NCBI GenBank assembly: GCA_009602725.1
Contig: WELB01000103.1
Coordinates: 470,017 to 507,961 of the forward strand
DNA from: Spirogloea muscicola
Lineage: Eukaryota; Streptophyta; Zygnematophyceae; Spirogloeales; Spirogloeaceae
Direction of reading: 5' to 3'
DNA: 37,945 nucleotides
The position numbers were made by a program, and so were the translations under genes. The notes under the pieces are model-generated. The model saw nothing but the letters and a program-made list of their open reading frames with translations. It was not told the DNA's origin and made no database searches. Below, piece after piece: positions 1-10,000 of this stretch (positions are counted from its first letter, which is position 1; each line of letters begins with the position of its first letter).

Positions 1-13
1 GCCCGCCGCCCGC

Positions 14-3000
14 TCACAGCCCCGCGCCCGCCCCGCCGCCGTCGAGGCCCGCCACCCAAGCCGCCAGCGCTGCATTCGCCGCCTCCGGCGCTTCGTCATG
101 CGGGCAGTGCCCCGCCGGTAGCCGCACCCGCTGGGCCTGCACACCCTACCCCTTTTGTCACTCCCCTTGCCTCCACCTTCACACTCGCCCTCCCGCCACT
201 ACGCCGCTGCGGCCAGCCTATTCTTACTCACCAGCGACGCACAAGGAGGCCGACAGTCACCAAGAGGGCAGCGACAGTAGAGGTAGAGGCTGCGGCAGTA
301 ACATGGGTGCAGAGCAGGCAACCATCACCTTGGGGAAGAGCTGCTGGATACGATCTGCCTTGGCGGGAGTGATCCATGGGTCCAGCTCCCCCCAGAGCAG
401 CAGCACAGGAGCCTTTGTGCGAGACAGCAGCGCGTCCACAGGGACAGCGGTGGGGTGCAGTAGGACCTGCGTGGTCAATCTGCAACACCCAGGAGACAGA
501 TGCAGCACTTCATCGGTTGTGTTGTGACACAGCCAAACCAGGTGGGAGGCCAGGCAGCAGTCGGGAAGACGGTGAGACAAGTGAAAACCAGATGCCTGGC
601 ACATCGTGGACACCTGTAGTACGCTTCTGCTGCATTGGCATCTCCGGTAGGCTGCACAATTGAGCGAACGAGGTAGTCGTCCACGTTTGTCTTGTCAATA
701 TACACCTGCTCATGACAGGGAGGAGTCAAGTGCAGCTGTGAAAGTGTGCAAACAAGGAGGGAAGACAGTCTGTAGTGGCCACATGCTCCTCAAACAACAC
801 AATGCTACCGACTGAGATTGGCTCCAGCATACACAAGTATTCAATTGAAGCAGCCGGATCATCAGGCCATCTGGAGACAAGCAAGCCTCAATAGCTAGTA
901 CAGGGCCTCTGGCCAGACTCACATTCTGCAGCACTTGCTTGATTCCTGCGGGCTGCTTGGCTTGCAAGAAAGTGAGGTAGACTGCAACTCTTTGAAACAC
1001 CTGCTTCACTGCAGCACCAATACGAACCGCTCAGAGTGATGTTGTAAGGTGGGGTAAGTGAGAACCAAGCATTCCCTGCCCTCAGCAAATGGTACTCTTG
1101 ACAGAACAGAAAAGCAGGACATGGTAGTATACACAAGACCAAGTGTATGCTCAATGGTGAGCAAGCTGCAAGTCCCTCCATGTGTAACCACATGAGATAG
1201 CAGCAACAGCAGCCTTCCTTGCACGCTTTCCTTTCCATTGTGCCTTGGTTGATGCAGTCTGCAAGTAAGAGCCTGGGACATCAGTGCCCGTTCACCTGGC
1301 AGAATGAATGCTGACGTGAGATCAACTTCCTCCCGCGTGTCCACAACCTTCGTCTGTCTCGCAAGAAAGTGCTAGAGTGTGTCAGCACAATGCATACATG
1401 CAACCATGACAGGCAGAGGTGCCCTGTCCATACCGCGAGGCATTAAGGCAATGACTGCTCTGTGCTCTGTGTACAAGCCATGAGGCCATCTTAAGATCCA
1501 CGCTTAGGAACTATGAGGCTCCACCTTGCCGCTTCTGTTAGCATCCTCCTCAAAACGGCCAGCTGCATTCACCAACGCAATTCCTTTCACCAGCTCAGGG
1601 TACTCTGCTGCAGCTGACAGCACTGTGTAGCCGCCCACACTGCATCAGCTCAGTTGTAGCAACCTCATTCAGCAACCAACAACACAAATTCAGCACAGCC
1701 AGGACAGTTCCTTCCTTACTGGGTGTGTGCTTAAAAACTCAAGCACAGTGCCTGACAAGCTGGTACTCACCTGTTGCCTACTAGGACCGCAGGTTCCTTG
1801 ACGACCTCCCGAACGAAGTCCGCGACCTGATCTCGCCACAAGCCGGGATTGTAATCAATGACTGCCTTGTCACTCCAACCAAAACCCAGAAGGTCCAAAG
1901 CATACACGCGGTACTTCTTTGCCAACTCCGGAATGTTGTACCTGCCAAGGGAAGAGAAGATGAGCTGCAGCTGGAACAATTTCTTACGCAGGCAGTTAGC
2001 GCATCACATGGCTGCACTACATTTTTTGATAGCCACGTGGGACAGCCTACCTCCAGTGGTAAGCAGACGCTCCAAAGCCGTGTACCAAAACAATAGGAGG
2101 CCCTTCACCTTGCCCTTCTGAGACGTAGTGGATCTGCAGCGCTTCCATGCTGATCTTAGGAGGGTCTCACGAATTTGACCTTGTCTTGACAGCTCTCTGA
2201 CCTACTAATTGGGTACAACTAAGAACAGCAGTCACCAGGCAACAGGCTCGCAGTGCACAGGGCTGCATGGCTTATCACACTACAGCACTAGGCAAATTAT
2301 TCGATTGCAGAACACAGCAGGCAGGCTGGTGGATCAGGTGAAAGGCACGTAGCACAATTTTGCATAACCTGGTGCAAGTCGCATCAGGGGCAGATTTATG
2401 CTCACCTGGTGTCCTCGCCAAGGCCAGTAGTAGTATCCATTGCTCTTGAAGGCCAACCTGCTTCTGCCTGTGGATGTTGCTAAGCCAGTCAGTATTCAGC
2501 CAGTCGTGACATTCACGAGTAGAAGGATTGACTGCATCTCATCCTGCTGGTTTAGAAAGGGATTGGCTCCACCATTTGGCTCCACCTCAGACTCGGGTGA
2601 ATGATGACAAGGAACAACTCTAGACCTCTGCTGTCCAGCTCGATGTCAGCCTTTGCCATCTCCTGCGTGGCCGCCGCTGCGCACATCACGAGCCCTGCTG
2701 CGAAGCCACCCAGAGCAAGCCTCCTTCTCGTCGATGCCTTGAAGCAGCCCCCAGCAGTGATATCACGTCCTGCGCCACGACGGACACCACGCGGTGCTGT
2801 CACGTGAATTTGCAGCACTAAGCACGTGAATTGCAGCACCAAGTCAGGCGTGACACGCAAGCGCCTTCGATCACAGGCATCTTGTGAAGACGAGATAAAC
2901 TGGAGTGTAGAGCACTCAGTGTGGGAGAGGAAGGGGCAGGCGCTGCACCTGACGGTGGTGCAGAGGTCAGGGGATCGGGACGGAGGAGGGGAGCGGGGCC

Positions 3001-3171
3001 GTCGACGGCGGCGGCAAGCCGGCAGAGAGCCGGACGCTGCGCCGGGGCGGAGAGCAGGGGGCGGGCTGTCGCCAGCACGGGGCTGGAGATCGGGGTGGTT
3101 GCTCGAGGCGCCCCGAGGCCGCGGCGAGGCGAGGCGGCCAGGGGCGGGCAGCCGAGCGAGGAGGCCGCCAT
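14..3171 (-). CDS. Alpha/beta hydrolase, probably plastid-targeted (11 exons, 444 aa)
   Basis: Serine hydrolase of the alpha/beta fold, close to plant and cyanobacterial chloroplast hydrolases; substrate unknown. Exons (transcript order): 3171-2949, 2796-2626, 2467-2406, 2133-2051, 1941-1771, 1639-1525, 1353-1296, 1008-923, 705-614, 479-329, 136-14; all junctions are GT-AG and in phase, ending in TGA. Visible motifs: oxyanion strand LVHGFGASAYHW (about 168-179), nucleophile elbow G-N-S-V-G-G with Ser237 split across an intron, acid in WGELDPW (Asp387) and catalytic His414 in AGHCPHDEAPE, so the triad is complete. Residues 1-74 are Ala/Pro/Ser/Arg-rich like a chloroplast transit peptide. Residues 98-118 (three Arg, then a hydrophobic Ala-rich stretch) resemble a twin-arginine thylakoid-lumen signal (inference). 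I chose the ATG at 3171 because the frame upstream has only GTG. The family and C-terminal half are certain; exon 1 is the least certain exon. Confidence 0.9.
2801..2843. repeat. Tandem 22-bp repeat carrying two G-boxes
   Basis: Two adjacent copies, 2801-2822 and 2823-2843, each start with the palindrome CACGTG followed by AATT(T)GCAGCAC; they differ by one T and one other base. They lie in intron 1 of the hydrolase gene, just upstream of its exon 2 acceptor. CACGTG is the plant G-box bound by bZIP and bHLH factors, so the repeat may be regulatory or, if exon 1 is wrong, part of the promoter. Function is inferred only. Confidence 0.6.
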
Positions 3172-3395
3172 GGCGGCTGCTCGGGCAGCTGGGCGCGAGG
3201 CGGGAGGCAGGCAGGGGGACGGCGCGGGGGGGCCGGGGCGGGGCGCAGGGGTCGCGGCGGCCACGTCGCGCAGGGGTGCTCGCTGCGAGCGGCGGGCCTG
3301 GTGGCTGGGACGGAGAACGCGGCTGCTGAATCCAAAGATTCAGAAGATTCGGGCTGTGAACTGCCAGCCAGATGCATACAGGTAGGTGTTCATGA
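3172..3395. promoter_or_regulatory. GC-rich 5' flank of the hydrolase gene
   Basis: A GC-rich stretch directly upstream of the chosen hydrolase ATG, between that gene and the first repeat fragments. It probably holds the 5' UTR and core promoter of the minus-strand gene. No TATA box or other discrete motif was seen. Long open frames occur on both strands here, as expected from GC-rich sequence without stops, and I do not call them genes. Confidence 0.35.
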
Positions 3396-3397
3396 CG

Positions 3398-3640
3398 GAG
3401 CCGAAGGCTAGGCAGACAGGGCGCCCTCCATACCCCCGTGTCAGCAGTAGCAAGTCAGATGAGGGGAGGAAGAGCAACCCCGCTGCGCAAACCAGAGGCT
3501 GCTGCAAGGGCGCGCGGGGAGCTCGGCCCGACGTGGCCTCCGTCCGGGCACGGGGATGATGAGTGTGTTGAGAGATGGAGGGCCGTGTGTGGCCAAGTAC
3601 TAAGGGCAAGCTCAAGCCCCCGGGCCCGGGGGAAAGCCGC
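3398..3640 (-). pseudogene. LINE ORF C-terminal remnant
   Basis: On the minus strand the sequence encodes RALAAASGLRSG followed, after a frame change and stop, by SDLLLLTRGYGG. This is the recurring C-terminal signature of the LINE proteins elsewhere in this window (for example RALAQASGFRSG with a TRGY end near 17.5 kb). Next to it, 3557-3607 carries the GGCC-GTGTGT-GGCC hairpin motif also found near 13.9, 17.7 and 18.1 kb. It is a short, decayed fragment. Confidence 0.6.
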
Positions 3641-3739
3641 CGCCTGGCTGCGCTTGCCTCGCCAGACGCTCAACGTGGCTTTGGGCTTTTTGGAATTGAA
3701 TGCGCGGGGCGAAAGCGCAGTTCCACCTTGTGCCACACT

Positions 3740-4100
3740 TTCCAGTAGAGGGCGGTGGCTGTGATAAGCCAGCACAGAAAAGCGCAGTTCCGAATCGTGT
3801 CTGCCCCGCCAGCTCTTCCGAAGTCTGAAAGAAGTGGCACTCACAATGGGCAAGGGCTGAAAAGCCAGCCTAAAAAGAAGTCCGACGTGAGCTCTTTCTT
3901 CCGAAGCGAGCTTTTCCAGCGAGCTTTTTTTTTTTTTGGGTTGGCTTTGCCAGCCCCTCTTCTCAATGGGCGAGCACCTTCTTTTCCAGCCCCTACCCTC
4001 AATTGGCGAGCCCTTTCTTCCAAAGAGAATTGAAGAAAGAAGAGAGACACTTCCAAAAGAGGGCGATGGCTGTGTTTGGCCAGCTCAGAAATTAGAATGC
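3740..4100. repeat. Cluster of short LINE-3'-end modules
   Basis: The cluster holds module remnants in both orientations. Minus-oriented types with GGGCGGTGGCTGTGATAAGCC occur near 3745 and 4055. Plus-oriented types GGGTTGGCTTTGCCAGCCCC...GGGCGAGCACC lie at about 3918-3983, directly followed by a shorter copy at 3984-4022 (CCAGCCCCTACCCTCAATTGGCGAG). The head-to-tail pair shows one truncated copy abutting the end of another. No gene is visible here. Confidence 0.65.
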
Positions 4101-4437
4101 ACAAAGGTCAAAGGGCCACATAGCCACTCAAGTGGCTACTGGGTGCTCAATAATCCCTGTCAAGCAGTCAAGCAGCCGCAGGATCCTTAGGAGGAGTAAG
4201 GCCCTTGAAAGAAGAACGGCAGCTGGGCGAAAGTAGCGCTCTTTATTTTGAACAAAGCGGTGGCCAAGGTAAGGAAAAGGAGTCCTGATTCCAAGAGAAG
4301 AAAACAGCAAGTGGATGGTAGCCAAGAAGTGGCAAGCAGCACCAGCAGATGGAATCTTCCAATATCAACAAACCCCCCCCGTCCAAATACACGACACCCT
4401 TCAAGAGCCGGACGTGCGTCAGACTTGCAGATTGAGG
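4101..4437. other. Intergenic stretch, no gene seen
   Basis: The only discrete structure is a perfect inverted repeat at 4121-4138 (TAGCCACT, two-base loop, AGTGGCTA). A fragment near 4155-4190 (AGCAGCCGCAGGATCC) resembles the antisense of the LINE C-terminal codons found elsewhere. No coding homology was recognised. Confidence 0.4.
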
Positions 4438-4553
4438 TCTTTTGTGCTTTACTTAGCGCTTCCCCTGGCCCCCTTCTCGTACTCTGTTCATTCTTTTTCG
4501 GGCTGGTTGTTCCAGCCCCTATTCTCAATGGGCGAGCACTTTCTTCTTTTGTG
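4438..4553 (+). mobile_element. Short retroposed module with 9-bp target duplication
   Basis: The element (about 4447-4544) runs from CTTTACTTAGCGC through the GGGCTGGTTGTTCCAGCCCC hairpin to GGGCGAGCACTTTCT. It is flanked by exact 9-bp direct repeats TCTTTTGTG at 4438-4446 and 4545-4553. The core is identical by eye to the reverse complement of 6403-6500 and 15294-15391. A ragged 5' end, fixed 3' end and target duplication of this size fit target-primed reverse transcription by a LINE enzyme, either as a 5'-truncated LINE copy or as a SINE. Confidence 0.85.
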
Positions 4554-4627
4554 ACCGTGCTGCTGGCAAGGAAGCTGGCGTATGAGGAGAATGCGGGACA
4601 ATATGAAGCGTGGGCTAAGGTAGCAGG

Positions 4628-5325
4628 GGAGCTGTAACGAATGCTGTGGATCGCCAAGCCCGGGCTGCCGGCAGCGCAAGGAGAAGCGGGAGGCATTGGG
4701 ATGGGGCCGCAACGGTAAAACTGAGCAACGGTTACTGCAGGGGCAAGGGTCCAGGGGTCCGAGGTTGGGTGAAGAACTCACCCCCTCTCCCATCTCGGGT
4801 GCCCTCTATATAGCCCGACGGACTGCGAGCCCGGCCATACGGGCCCGGGTGGGACATTTGGCACCCAGTCTCTCGTTGACGACCCGTCCTCGACCTGTCG
4901 ACGGCTATCAACGGGCTACCACCGACAATCTACCCATCCATCGGCAACCACTGCCATACTGACGGTCCCCCGTCACTAGCAGCTGACGGTCACTACACTA
5001 CCCCCAGGCTATCGTCAGCCGTCATCACTAACGGCTAACAACGCCGTCAGGGCAGTCTACAGCGCTCCCACCTCCCGTCGCCGTTCCAGCGCCAGCACCA
5101 TGCTGTCTCGCGTGTCACGACTCCGGGTTGCGCCGCTCTCAGCTCTATATCAAAGCCACGCTGCCCAGCCTGGTGGAATTGTCCGTCTCCAAGCATCTGT
5201 CAAGCCTTTCCTGCGGCACTGACAGTCATTTATTTATCAGCCGGATGAGGTGTCTAGTCTCCAGGCATCTGTCAATACGTTACTGCTGCATTGACATTCC
5301 AGCCATGTAAATTCGTTACAGGAGC
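4628..5325 (+). mobile_element. Solo LTR of an LTR retrotransposon, 688 bp, with 5-bp target duplication
   Basis: The LTR spans 4633-5320. It begins TGTAACGAAT and ends ATTCGTTACA, an exact 10-bp terminal inverted repeat with canonical TG...CA ends. It is bounded by 5-bp direct repeats GGAGC at 4628-4632 and 5321-5325. No internal retroviral-type coding region or second LTR is present, so it is a solo LTR left by recombination between LTRs. Strand is inferred from a TATA-like CTATATA at about 4805. The inside has several CGTCA/TGACG motifs (4958-5052) and a 40-bp direct repeat at 5185-5224 and 5257-5296. Intact ends and target duplication indicate a fairly recent insertion. Confidence 0.92.
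4803..4812 (+). promoter_or_regulatory. TATA-like box inside the solo LTR
   Basis: CCTCTATATAG lies about 170 bp inside the LTR, the sort of position expected for the U3 promoter that drives a retrotransposon. It is the only clear TATA element in the LTR and is the basis for the plus orientation assigned to it. A downstream block rich in CGTCA/TGACG motifs could bind bZIP factors (inference). Confidence 0.5.
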
Positions 5326-5481
5326 TGAGGGAGTAGCTTACAATTAGAGACAGAGGGAAAGAGGGACAGAGGGCCAGAGGAAAGACGCTTCCAAGAGGGG
5401 CCGGTGGCTGGGAGAGCCCAGCCCTGGGAGAATGGAATGAACAAGGTCCAAAATAGCCGAAAAGCGCCTAAACCCACAAGG

Positions 5482-6390
5482 CTAGAACAGGAAGAATCCA
5501 CCGTGGCGTATGGGCAGCGTACATTGCACCAGTGCTGCTAGAGACTGCTCTAGGAGTGGGTGAGCAATCAGATCAGCAAGGCATTGCTGAAGCTTGACAT
5601 CAATGGATGCATAGATAGCATCCACGCTGACCGGCGGTGGGACCGTACGCAGGAGGTAGCACGGCCGCTGTGCCACAGCCCTGGTCAAAATGGCCACTGC
5701 CAACTGGGAGTTCCCAAGGCTGGGGAGCTCTGGCAGGACCTGCATGTATCCTTGGAGACGAGCAAGGACAGCACCCTCCGAGAAAGACGGGTCCCCCAGT
5801 GGCACTCCCAAGATCCTCAAGCCGCCCTCTGGAGTCTAACAAGATGTTGGCAACGAGGGGAAGAGGGAAAGAGGGATGCCAATGGGGGACCAGGCAGAGC
5901 ACTTAGCCGGATTGACCCCAAGCCCGATAAGCCGGAGCTGGTGCTGAAGCGTGCCGAACGCTCACAGCACCTACTCTGGGGGGCCGAGGAGCGTGGTATC
6001 ATCCGCATAGCTCGGGAGGAGAACGCCAGGGTGAGCGCTTGCCGTGTTGCGCAAAGCACGGTGATGCGCCAGAGCGAAGAGGAAACCACCCATTGGATCA
6101 CCTTGGCGTGTCCCCGTCTTTGACTGCAGAACAGCCAAAGAAGTCCCTGCCCCCCACAACACTGCAGATGGCGAGCCATACATGCAGCGGAAGTGAGGGA
6201 GGAGGGTAGGGAAAGTACTGCCTTAGCTCCTCGGCAATAACCTGCCGATGCACGGAGTTGAAGGCGTTCTGTACGTCCACGCTCAAACGTCGACGGTCAA
6301 GGTCCAGCCGATGGGGGTTGACATCCAGTGCCGCCCGTACCCCGTGCACCAGGGTCGAAGAAAGTGCTCTATCAGTGAGGATAGGGGCTG
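5482..6390 (-). pseudogene. LINE reverse transcriptase fragment, frameshifted
   Basis: Decayed non-LTR reverse transcriptase read on the minus strand. From 5' to 3' it shows motif A as VDVQNAFNSVHRQ (about 6270), then GTRQGDPMGGFLFALA, the catalytic box SYADDTTLL (about 6000), and the thumb-region signature RILGVPLGDPSF (about 5810). These segments lie in different frames separated by shifts and stops, so the copy is dead. It lacks an N-terminal region and the C-terminal CCHC part. The 3' side abuts a short minus-oriented module near 5390-5450 and then the solo LTR. Confidence 0.88.
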
Positions 6391-6521
6391 GAAAAGAGAA
6401 AAGAAGAAAGTGCTCGCCCATTGAGAATAGGGGCTGGAACAACCAGCCCGAAAAAGAATGAACAGAGTACGAGAAGGGGGCCAGGGGAAGCGCTAAGTAA
6501 CAGAAACAAAGCTGCTACGAG
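6366..6521 (-). mobile_element. Short retroposed module(s), 119-bp copy plus truncated copy
   Basis: 6403-6521 is identical, base for base by eye over 119 bp, to 15294-15412. Read on the minus strand it goes from CTCGTAGCAGC to the GGGCTGGTTGTTCCAGCCCC hairpin and ends GAGCACTTTCTTC. A second, shorter and diverged copy (CCAGCCCC...GATAGAGCACTTTCTTC) follows directly at about 6366-6402, so two 3' ends lie in tandem. No target duplication could be defined because the 5' boundary merges with LINE sequence. Confidence 0.8.
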
Positions 6522-6525
6522 ACAC

Positions 6526-6925
6526 TCAGTAACCCCTGCTAACCAGCCGCAGATCAGAGATGCTGGGCTCCTGGAAGTGGGTCCCCTGGCCAGAGCCAGA
6601 GGCAGCAGCGAGGGCTCTGCCGGCACGAAGGTGCAGCGCCCGGGCCATGGACCTCTGCAGCGAGACGGCCAGGCGCATTCGATACACTTGCGCCAGCGAC
6701 CCGGCTGCAGGGAAGTCAACCGGCTCCCCATGGAAGCGCCGGGCGATGGTGTGGCGGGCGAGCTGGGTGAGCAGCTCGAGCCACCGAGCGCCCAGCGCCC
6801 CATGTGTGTCGATGGCCAACGGGAAGAACTCGTCTTCCCGCGGATGATCCGCGTACTTCAGCTCTTTGGCCCGAGCAGCGCAGGCGACCGCATACCCAGC
6901 CGTGGTGGCACATTTGGCTGGGTGT
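6526..6925 (-). pseudogene. LINE ORF2 C-terminal fragment
   Basis: Minus-strand coding remnant with LAIDTHGALGARWLELL, then AAGSLAQVYRMRLAVSLQRS, RAGRALAAASG and SDLRLVSRGY. The same chain of motifs recurs at 15410-15690 (minus) and at 16.2-17.6 kb (plus) in diverged copies, which defines it as the end of a LINE protein. On the minus strand the 119-bp module follows the end of the frame directly, supporting the idea that the module is the 3' UTR of this LINE. Confidence 0.75.
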
Positions 6926-7099
6926 GAGCCAAAAAGAGAAAAGAGAAAATGAGAAAAGCCAGCCCGTGTCTCACCAGGGTCTCAGCGCCAGCACGCATCC
7001 CAGCCCCAAACTCCAGAAACTGGAGGGTCTGCTGAGCGTTCCGCACTCGGACGACAGGCTATACGCAGGGCCCTGGCGGCAGCCCCCGCGCGTGCCGGC

Positions 7100-10000
7100 A
7101 TGGTGGCCTCGGAGCTGGAGGAGCATCTGGACGTGCTCGCCGCCGACGGCTCGCTTACTGGCGAGCGCCAGCCGCGGTGATCCTTGGCCTCCTCCGCGAC
7201 CTCCGAAGCTGCGCCTCCCTCGGCTGCCCCTGCACTGAGCCAGGCGGCCTTGTCGCCTCCCCGCTGCCTGCAGGAGCCGCGTGCACGCGGAGGGCCTCCG
7301 GCACCGGGCAGTGCACCTCTGGATCTATGCAGAGCGGTCTGGCGAGCTCCTGCTGCAGAAGCGGGCGGACCACAAGGACTCCTGGCCGGGCCAGTGGGAC
7401 GTGTCGTCTGCAGGCCATGTGTCTGCCGGCGACACCTCCATCGCGTCCGCCAGGTCTGAATCACCATGGGCTTGAGTAGGTTCCGCAAGACTTCCCGCTC
7501 CTCCGCTGCCAGAGCCGGGTCAGCTTATCTGTGAGGCTTGCCGCAGGCGGGAGCTGGAAGAAGAGCTGGGGGTGGCGTTGCCAGCTGAGGCTCTGGAGCT
7601 TCTATTTGTGTACTTTCAGCACAGGTGCGAACACTGGCCAGGTCTCATCCATCCTGCTGCCACTCTTGTTACCTGCAGGGGCAGCCGCGCGATAGATTAA
7701 CGAGTGCACAGTTGGCGGCCAGGCAGCTCTGCTAACCTGCTCCTGCCCCTAGCACTGAAGCTGGCACTCTCGTTTCGTCAGGAGATCCTTGACGGTGTTA
7801 GCTTTCATCTGTGGACTGCATGCAGCATTATCAATGAAGGCACGTATATCAACAACGAATTCAACGATGTCTACTTGGTCACAACCTTGGAATGTATACC
7901 TCTGGAGGCCTTTGAGCTCCAGGTGGGTAGGTCCTGTAGGGACAACGCAAGGACTGCAAGCCTCACATTTGCATGTAGTGATTATTAGCTCCAATTGAAG
8001 GTCAGGTGCCACCTTTTCACAAATGCAGGCGCTGGCGTCTGTCCTGCTCTGATCATTCAGACGTGATGAGCAACATGGCATCGCTATTGCACTGATCCGG
8101 AAGCATACGCTGTAGAGGACTCTGCTTTGATGAACACTCAAATCCATCTTCATACACTGGCCCCAAGTATCCCAATTTTCATTTAGTTTGTCATTTTGTC
8201 AACAGGAGTCTGAGGTATCCGCTGTAAAGTACATGAAATGGCAAGAGTACAAAGAAGCACTGCAAAGGGACGATCCTCATTACGTGCCTTACGAAGTGGA
8301 GGGCGACTATGGCAGGCTCTTTCATATCATCAAGGAGAGGTAACTCATGCACTTGCTGCTCATAGGAGCATACACTCTCAGGATCACAGAGTGCAGTTTA
8401 GCAACTAGCTTGTTTAAGCTTAGAGATTCTTTGTAGCAGTTGCAAGGCTTGAAAAGCTGGTGTACCGAGACTTGAAAAGCTGGTGTATTTGAGATTAGAA
8501 AGACTTTATACCGTAGCAAGACTTGAAAAGCTGGTGTATCAAGACTTGGAAGCTGGTAATTGTGCAGATATGAAGGTGATATCACAGGCGGGAGCACTCC
8601 TTGCGAATGAAGCTCTCCCGCTATGTTCCAGTCACGCTGACTGCAGACGTTAGTCTGGACTGAGCCCATGCTACTTGATGACCTTCTTTAAATGCAGGAA
8701 GGCTCGTCATCTCCATGTTAAGGAGCATGAAGGTTGGATGCCTTGTTGCTCGGGCCAAGCTCATTCACTTACGTTGCTATGTATACTAAGCACTTGCAAT
8801 CATTATGGCAAGAGACAGACGTCCTACCTATTCTGTGACTGCTGACTTGAGCCAGGTATGGTTGTCCTGCTGCTTGCTTCCAGACTCGTCATGTCAGTAG
8901 TGGCGATTTGCTGTCGCTTCAATACATCATCCGTGCTGCCCAAAGTATTGAGCGGGTCTTTCTCGAGCAGGTAAGCACAGCCTCTAGCATGTCCGAGTGA
9001 CCGGTTGGTTCAGGCACTTACAACTTTGATAATGCCAGTCAATTGCCTGTGGACCTATCGCGAGCTGCCACCCATCCGACCATTACCGTGGGCGAACTGA
9101 CATTGGTCCAGTGAACGGTAGCAGGACTGCGCTGTAAGCTCAAAATTGAGGTTGTGGCTGGAGGACTCGGCTGCAAGTTGCGACGCATCAGAATTGGATC
9201 ACCTGAAGCTGCAGTATTTTCTAATTAATAAGAGCCCTTGGTGAATGGAATTCCTTCCTACCAAAACAATGCCTGTTCTCTGAATGTTCTTGCTTGGAGA
9301 TGGGCTCATGTTCTAATTTAAATGAGTCACAAAGCTCACAGTGAGCTCCGCGGCTGAACAGGTCAGTTCTGGACGAGAGTGCGCCCTTCATGTCCACAGC
9401 AGATGCCCCACCCGTACTGTTGCCGACTGCTGTGAAGAAAGTTGACGGCTGGGAGGGCCTCCAATGTCGAGCCTCATTTCCGCAACTAAAACCGCTGGGA
9501 GCCAACTTTTATCCTCTCGACATGGATCAGAAGGCAGGCTTCCACATGCCTTAGCCTGTCGGGCACTGATTGAAGACACTTTGTATGCTTGGGTTTCTAC
9601 CAGTGCTGAGGCTGGACCTTCATATTGTTCCTTAAGGTGCCTGCATACTGTCCTCATATTCAGTGCAGGAGTTTCAGACATGGGTGGACACGCTCTCAGA
9701 GGAGGAACGGGAAGCTGCTACAGGATTTTTCTCAGTGATACGCAGGCCAGAGGATCCTGCTGTGAAAGACAGTCCTCAGCCAGCATCAAAGCTGCAGAGC
9801 ATGACAGGAGACAGGGACCTCAGGACCATAACATATGCAAAGGAGTATGAGAATTTTCTCACGGACGTTGCTGGCATGCTCGATTTGGCTGGAGATGTTG
9901 CTGATACTCACAGGTCGTGGATTTAAGCCCTCCAAAGAAGCAGCTCCTGGCGTGCATGTGTATCCCCCTTGGTGTTCACAAGAGTGTCTTCAGGAACTTG

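Noticed and set aside
2826-3385. Long plus-strand open frames over the hydrolase 5' end (Arg/Gly-rich)
   Set aside because: They are antisense to the GC-rich first exon, start with non-ATG codons or in no context, and have low-complexity composition without homology.
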